Translations under genes and position numbers: made by a program
Notes under the pieces: model-generated
Databases searched by the model: none
Told to the model about the DNA's origin: nothing
What the model saw: the letters and a program-made list of their open reading frames with translations, nothing else
Part shown: one piece after another, positions 58,152 through 64,000 of the stretch
Layout: each line of letters opens with the position of its first letter
How positions within the stretch are numbered: position 1 is the first letter of the stretch
NCBI RefSeq assembly: GCF_000003815.2
Contig: NC_049983.1
Span: 22,284,809 to 22,348,808, forward strand
Direction: 5' to 3'
From: Branchiostoma floridae
Taxonomy: Eukaryota > Chordata > Leptocardii > Amphioxiformes > Branchiostomatidae
Length of the DNA stretch: 64,000 nt

Positions 58152-59465
58152 GCGGCAACAGCAAGTTTCTTGTAGGCTGGGGGGGACTATTGCTGACAAA
58201 ATTTTCAGCACATGGAGCGCCGAAGGCGCAACGCATCGTATGGGGGTAGGGGGTATGCTCCCTGGGAAATTTTTTAAAATCATGGCCCTCTGAAATGCTA
58301 TTTCCTGCATTTTCCGGCAAATTTTGCTGACAGAATAATGAAATTTTCATCAAAATTACACATGGTTGTAGCAATTGACCTCCGGCCTCCGACATATTTT
58401 TACCATTTCAAGCTCGGACGGCACGAGAAATTGCCAGACAAGTCCGGGGAAATTTAAAAGTCTGGACCGTCTGAAACGCCATTTACTGCCACGCTCCTCC
58501 ACAGCGTCCTTTAATTAGATCCACGCCCCGGGCCCACTGAGCATAGCGGGGCGCCTTTTCGTGTTTACCAAGTCTTTGTGTCCTGGGTAACCTGGGTACG
58601 AGTGTAACTTTTCCGCGCAAAGCATGCTGGGGGAAGCGATATAAACCTGGGAAGGAGAGCTACTGGCGCGTAGAAGGCCAAACGCGCTGACCGTAGCAAA
58701 CTCCCTTCCGTGACATAACTCCCCTCTCGGCAATCTAGAGGGGTAATCTAACACTCTCGCAGCGCCACCAAATTAGGTACATTTTAAAGTTCCCTTTGAT
58801 ATAACGTATCACCATTGTGGCAACATTTTACCCCCGAAATAGTAAACTTTCGTCTTGTTTTCGCCTCGGTAACTGTAGAAAACGCTAGCTAACTGGGGTA
58901 CAGTCTCACGTTGTATAGAGACGCACAGAATGGTCACACAACTTACGATTTGCTATTAAAGGTAATTGAGACAAACATAAAGCAAAACAAAATGACAGAT
59001 GTGGATTCCATATAGTTTTATTTGTGTATTGGTTGAGCCCACAATCTAAACCTATGGCTTCTTCGCGGCGCTGGGTACGAGCGTGATTTACTGCATTTTG
59101 AAGGACAAATTTTGCTGGCCAACGAAGGTAAATCAAATGACATTTTATTAAAGAGAAAATTTTTTGGGCCAACGCCCCTGAAACATGTTTTCGCCAGGTC
59201 GTCGTGAGCACCAAAGCCACAAGCCGTTGCAAGGGAGGTCTGGAGAAACCTCATTTTCTGCATTCGATGAGAAAATTTTGCCGGAAACTATGCTAAGTTG
59301 GACACTGAAATCTGTTTGAGTGAAAAGGTTTTTTGGGAGGGGGAGGGGCGACGCTTCCGCAACATATTTTTACCCGAAGCGGCCGGGAGGCTCGGAGAAA
59401 TTCAAGTTGAAATCTGGACCCTTTGAAACACCATTTCCTGCATTTTCAGGGGCTCTATCTGGCAT
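58152..59465. mobile_element. GC-rich CAGAGGCGGC element, interrupted
   Basis: Starts CAGAGGCGGCAACAG and repeats the internal units of the element at 34790-35725 ('CTGAAATGCTATTTCCTGC', 'CAAATTTTGCTGACAG', 'CATATTTTTACC'). It is split by the 596-bp insertion at 58490-59085 and lacks a clear right end (fades near 59455). Confidence 0.65.
58490..59085. mobile_element. 596-bp DNA element with perfect 9-bp target duplication
   Basis: Flanked by ATTTACTGC at 58481-58489 and 59086-59094. Termini CACGCTCCTCCACAGCG and inverse of CACGCTCGTACCCAGCG (14 of 17 match). Removing the insert restores the host unit 'GCCATTTACTGCATTTTG'. A 9-bp duplication is typical of Mutator-like elements. No transposase is encoded. 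Confidence 0.8.
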
Positions 59466-59479
59466 TTGACTTCGTGGGT

Positions 59480-59670
59480 ATAACTTGTTACGAAGAATTT
59501 CTTGGTAATGCTTAACGGTGAATTCGGGATAACAAGTAACGATTAACGTGGAATTAAAACGACCAATACGCTTCACGAAGAATATACCGATAACGCTTAA
59601 CGGTGAATTAGAGTGGGTCGGTAACGATTAACGGTAAATTAAAATGGCTCGTAACACTTAACGGAAAAAG
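59480..59670. repeat. Minisatellite with AACGxTTAACGGTxAATT unit
   Basis: Five or six diverged units of about 30-55 bp: 'GCTTAACGGTGAATTCGGG', 'CGATTAACGTGGAATTAAAA', 'CGCTTAACGGTGAATTAGAG', 'CGATTAACGGTAAATTAAAA', then CACTTAACGG. Non-coding. Confidence 0.75.
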
Positions 59671-59739
59671 GCATGCAGGCCCTCACAGAAGTGCAACGTC
59701 CTTCACAACCTTACACTTCTGAAACACAAGAGAAAAATT

Positions 59740-59825
59740 TGTGCCTGGCTCCCAGGATTCTAACCTGGGCCCGCCAGCTCATGAACCCAACACATTTACC
59801 ACTCAAGCTAAAAGTTGACAGAACA
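59740..59825 (-). repeat. tRNA-derived SINE head, minus strand
   Basis: Minus strand: AGCTTGAGTGGTAAATGTG (A-box-like) and CAGGTTAGAATCCTGGGAG (B-box-like). The stems are only partly complementary, so this is a SINE or decayed tRNA rather than a gene. Confidence 0.45.
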
Positions 59826-60069
59826 GACTAATTAGACTAGTCAGTTGGTGTCCTCCGAACCCTACTGTGTCATTTGCACTGTGCTTCTTTGTCTATCATG
59901 ATCAGAATCTCCAAGCGGATCTTGCAGGCTGACAATACTATCTTATGCAACCGTAAGAAGCTACATTCTTTCATGGCCTTTCAAGTGCCTTCAAACACAT
60001 CCTGTTTCAAAAAAATTTTTGATTCAGAAACATGGCCTAAATATAAGATTATTATCTAAAAACTTTTAT

Positions 60070-63000
60070 TTTCCTGGGTGACGCCACAAAGTATGACGTC
60101 ACATACCTGGATGTAACCTGGATCCAAGCTTCAATGGTATATAATATTATATTATATTATGTTAAGTGAGAGGTTGGCTAAAGTGCAATGCAGAGCACTA
60201 CCTAATTTACCATTTTTCTGAATTCTAAGATTTCCATTAGTTGGCAGTTCAAAACAAAAGTGTTGAGCCAGATCAAGGAGGTTGAAAGAGGGCCAGATCA
60301 AGTTGGTGAGATCAAGGAGCTTTTATTACTCCTTAATTTGCAGATCTGGTTTAACCATTCGAATCCTGTAATCTATCCCAGAAGTGAATTTTCAGGTTTC
60401 TGCAATTTTGAAGTTCTTCTAGTTCTAATCTGGCTCAAAAGCAGTTCAGTATAGAAATATCTCAGCAAGACGCAACCTCCTTGATCTCAGGGAGGTGTTC
60501 TGAATCTTTCCATCCAGTGCTTTGGGACAGTCCCTGTGGGACTTGCTAATTCAACTTGCTAATTGGGAAGCATGCCTTAACAATAACTGACCTCCTTTGA
60601 ACCTGCATAACAATGTGCATAATTACCAAAAAGAGGAAAGTGAGTGCCTTATATACAGGCCCATGTAATAGGATTTGGAAACTACAAATAATCTCTGGAA
60701 CAAACTTTTGCCTGTTGTTTCTATATAATGAATCAATGACCTTGATTGTACATTTGTGCTCAAACAAGCTAAGTACAGATTGTAGCGCTAGTGATAATGT
60801 ACAATTTTGATTAAAAAAAAGGTATCTTGTCACCTCTACCAAGGAGCTTATATTGAGAAGGAGGTTGGACACAATTTGCCTTCATTCAGTGATGTTCCCC
60901 TCAGGTGAGAAGTAACAACTTCACGTCGAGGTGGTAATTACCCCCCGATCTGCATACGCCGGCAAGCAAGGGTCCTTTGTTTACAGTCTTTTTCAAGATA
61001 ACTCGCACTGGAACAGTGACTTTAAAACGGGTTTTGAGTGATTTTGAAGAAGTTCTTGAAGAATCGAAGGCACCTGACTGTCTTGCAGACAACACAGAAC
61101 TAGCGATATAAGCTCCTTGCCTCTACAAATACTAATACATTCCAGTATTTACAACTTCAACTTCTTCTCACCTCTTAAAACAGTTATAAATATAAGTACA
61201 GATGGAATCAATAATGTATGGTTGATCTAATTGCATGAGAAATATGAATTTTTTTCCGTGGTATTCAAGTATTGGAAATAGGGAACATATCTTGTATATT
61301 TTCAGAGGACGTTTCTTTTGTTGTTGTATAAAGTACAGTAAACAATAAAGTGACACTCATCCTCTATCTTATTCAAGTTACAGTATTGGCAAATTCTTTG
61401 TTCCAGAGGAATGCAGTTATGTCGGCCTTCTGGCTTATAATGAATCATACTGGTAAACAGCTTCATAGCGGGCTTCAAGTTTATTAATAGTCAAAAAGAT
61501 AATGGTTCTTTGGACCAGATAAAGCCCAGGTTATCAATAAGTTTGGTTATCAAAAAGTTTGTTGTTATTTCGTGGGCCTTTCTGCTTTTCAACGCCTGGC
61601 TCTATAGTACAAAAATTGCTTGTATTTGCAAGATACTCCAGGACCCCAAATTTTACATATCAATACCCTCCGTGTTGGCAAACTTTCCTGGTTGATTTTG
61701 AAGAGTAGAAGGCCTGTGGTATATATTTTGATGTGATACTGATAGCCATTCTGGAATGGTAGCTTTATTCTGGCTATCAGTATCAGCCTTCAAACCCATC
61801 ATCAGGAACTTTTTGTCTGAAACCAAGATAAAAGCCCCTTGCTTAAACAAGAGACCTAAGGTAGCCAAGACAAGAGTAAAAGATTACCAATTGAAAGGCA
61901 AATAGTAAAAAATTATATCTATTCCAAGGTTGCTGTAAAACCTAGGTTAGGTCAGTGAGATCAGAGAATTCTAAACTCCTTGGTGATCTACAAGGTAGTT
62001 AAACCTCTTTGGGTAAACTTTAGTCTTCTATGCAGTGTTAAATACTGACCTGTTCTATACACCAGTGGAGGCACTGAATAAGGCAGCTACCATTCACTTC
62101 AGTCTCTAATTACCTGTCATTATAAATCAATACACGCATTGTTGTTGCTGGCTTTAAACACCTTCATGTAGGTGCAAAGGAGATTATATAATGACTTCTC
62201 TAAAGATAGGTGAGAAAGGGGAGGGGAGGTGATAATATCACACTCTTGTGATAAAAAGGCCTTTGTCCCAATCTCAAGGATTTTAGAGCATGTAAAGAGT
62301 TCCAGATGAGGACAGGGTGTTGTTCTGATTGATCAATGTTCTGTGATCTGATCTGATCTGGTGACGGTTGATTATTATTTTCTATTGGGCACTTAGAACT
62401 TCATTAAACACAGCTGTCCAGTAGGTATCAAAAACCTAATAAATAAGATTCATTTAGCACCAGTGTTTAATGAATTTCTAGGTGTCCACGCACCCGGCTC
62501 GGGACACTTCTAATATTGTGTTACAGTGTCATAACTAACATAAAATATGACTGGTGAATGCCACCTGGCTATATGCTAATAAAGGATCAATGTTTTACCC
62601 TGAGGGGTGCATCATGAGATAAAGCCGCCAGTGGTTGGTTTCTATAACCCAAACACCAGCTATCAGCATGGCAAACAAGGCGGTTCATGTCATCTACTTT
62701 TCCACCAACTGAATGTATCATTTGATTTACTACAGTTTAGAATTCAGTAAATAGTTACTGGAAGTTCCGAAAATAATTTCATCAGGTTGGCACTGATAAT
62801 AGGATAAAGGTTTTTACACAACATGTAACTAAAAGTACTGTACTTTCATTGTACAGTACTTTTCTTATGGACTCCAATGATTATCCTATTAGGGCACCCT
62901 ACCCTTACAGTACATGTGCAATTTACAGTAATTGAATTTATACTTTTAAGGGAAGCTTAGGCCTGTCATGAAGTAACCATGCCCAAGCTTCTGTACTTCT

Positions 63001-63240
63001 GAAAAATATGAGTAGCCACTGAAGGAAATGCATTTTCTTGAAGTGAAGTTCATTCATAGGTCAGTTATTTCTAATGCCAGGCATCTCCAGCAACAGTCAA
63101 TAAAACTAGGAAAACAAAACAATAAAAAATGCCTCCATTATATATCTGTTTTATATACATAGTTAAAGTCAAGTCTGAAACATCTAATGAAATCTAATGC
63201 ATTGTTTAACAGTTTCAAAACAAAATTAAATGCATAAAGA
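60070..63240. other. Intergenic, nothing recognised
   Basis: Three kilobases of AT-rich DNA with a short (TATTA)n at 60140-60162 and no exon or element I can support. Confidence 0.4.
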
Positions 63241-63257
63241 ATGCTTCCTGTCATTGT

Positions 63258-63607
63258 CAAGGCCATTCCTGCAGAAATTCCTGCAGGAAACATTCTTCCT
63301 GCAGGAATTTACCTTTCTCTTGCAGGAATTTCTGCAGGAATGCCTGCAGCATTCCTGCAGGAAAAACGCTTCCTGCAGGAATTCCTGCAGGAAAAACGCT
63401 TCCTGCAGGAATTCCTGCAGGAATTCCTGCAGGAAGAAAATTTTCAAAATGAATATTCATGAAAGTTATTATCATATTTCACAACTGTACATCATACTTG
63501 TCAATCATATGTAAAGACTTTGCACCAAGTGCTTTTATATTGAAAATATTAGCACATTTCAAAATGGGAAAAACGGAATTCCAATCTTAAGATGGAGCTT
63601 CTTAGCA
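63258..63607. repeat. CCTGCAGG palindrome array (copy 2, inverted)
   Basis: 63266-63434 holds about eleven CTGCAG cores, mostly in TTCCTGCAGGAA, many joined as GGAATTCC. The right flank (63435-63607) is the inverse of 53745-53931. Copy 2 has an extra AAAAACGCTTCC unit, so the array length varies between copies. Confidence 0.8.
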
Positions 63608-64000
63608 TTTCTCAGCAATTTTTAAAAAACTTCAGGGGGCTGATACTTGGAGACTTACTAAAATGCCCATGCCAGTGCTGCTTGCCACATGGCTTTGCCG
63701 CACTAAAATGCTTCCCATGCCGTGAAAGAAATCCTTATGAGAACACTGCACCTCAGTTTCACTGCTTGATCATTCAATTCAACATTCTGAGCGGAATTTA
63801 GGAACTTAGTTTCACAGTAACTGTACACTAGTTACTGTAATCCCCTTAATAGCAAACATAAAACCACCACTGTACCGTATCACTGTCTTTTTCAGTGTCA
63901 ATTGCTTGTCAAAAAAGATTATTCGATTCAGGTCCCCGAGCAAAACTTAATTGTAAGACGCCATCATCATTTCCAGATTGAAACTTGTTTGCAAAAGTTG

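Noticed and set aside
63258-63607. CRISPR array
   Set aside because: Repeats are palindromes joined directly with no unique spacers, and the host is an animal.

Overview
This is animal genomic DNA: the genes are split by GT-AG introns, the window is crowded with microsatellites, MITEs, tRNA-derived SINEs and LINE fragments, and there are three runs of N (assembly gaps). Two genes encode transmembrane receptors with a SEFIR domain, the interleukin-17 receptor family. A third encodes an EgtD-type methyltransferase, rare in animals. Together with the repeat landscape this best fits a marine invertebrate deuterostome, most likely a lancelet (Branchiostoma). That assignment is inference; no sequence search was possible.

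Layout. (1) 365-2396, + strand: the last four exons of an EgtD-like S-adenosylmethionine-dependent methyltransferase; its 5' part lies off the window. (2) 3586-16421, + strand: a complete 16-exon gene for a 977-residue type I membrane receptor with a signal peptide, fibronectin/IL-17R-like ectodomain, one transmembrane helix, SEFIR domain and a long proline-rich tail. (3) 16422-21309: 3' flanks of the two receptor genes with several terminal-inverted-repeat MITEs and a gap. (4) 21310-41923, - strand: a complete 14-exon gene for an 838-residue paralogous receptor. Genes 2 and 3 face each other tail to tail, and most intron phases correspond, so they look like an inverted duplicate pair. I joined exons by hand; all phases agree and both coding sequences are multiples of three. 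(5) 41924-64000: about 22 kb with no host gene I can support, made mostly of mobile and repeated DNA. It holds a 3.9-kb inverted-repeat structure with a reverse transcriptase remnant at its centre, a CR1/jockey-like LINE fragment, arrays of CCTGCAGG palindromes, a GC-rich element interrupted by a 596-bp insertion with a perfect 9-bp target duplication, and many SINE/MITE copies.

How the genes may work together: both receptors would sit at the cell surface and signal through SEFIR-SEFIR contacts with adaptors such as Act1/CIKS, as known for IL-17 receptors. The methyltransferase is unrelated to them. The most unusual gene-level observation is in gene 3: two exons (the transmembrane exon and the first half of a SEFIR exon) are each preceded by two extra tandem copies of 'splice acceptor plus exon start'. 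At one site this gives an in-frame 80-residue extension; at the other it gives a stop codon inside the membrane helix, which could yield a soluble receptor.
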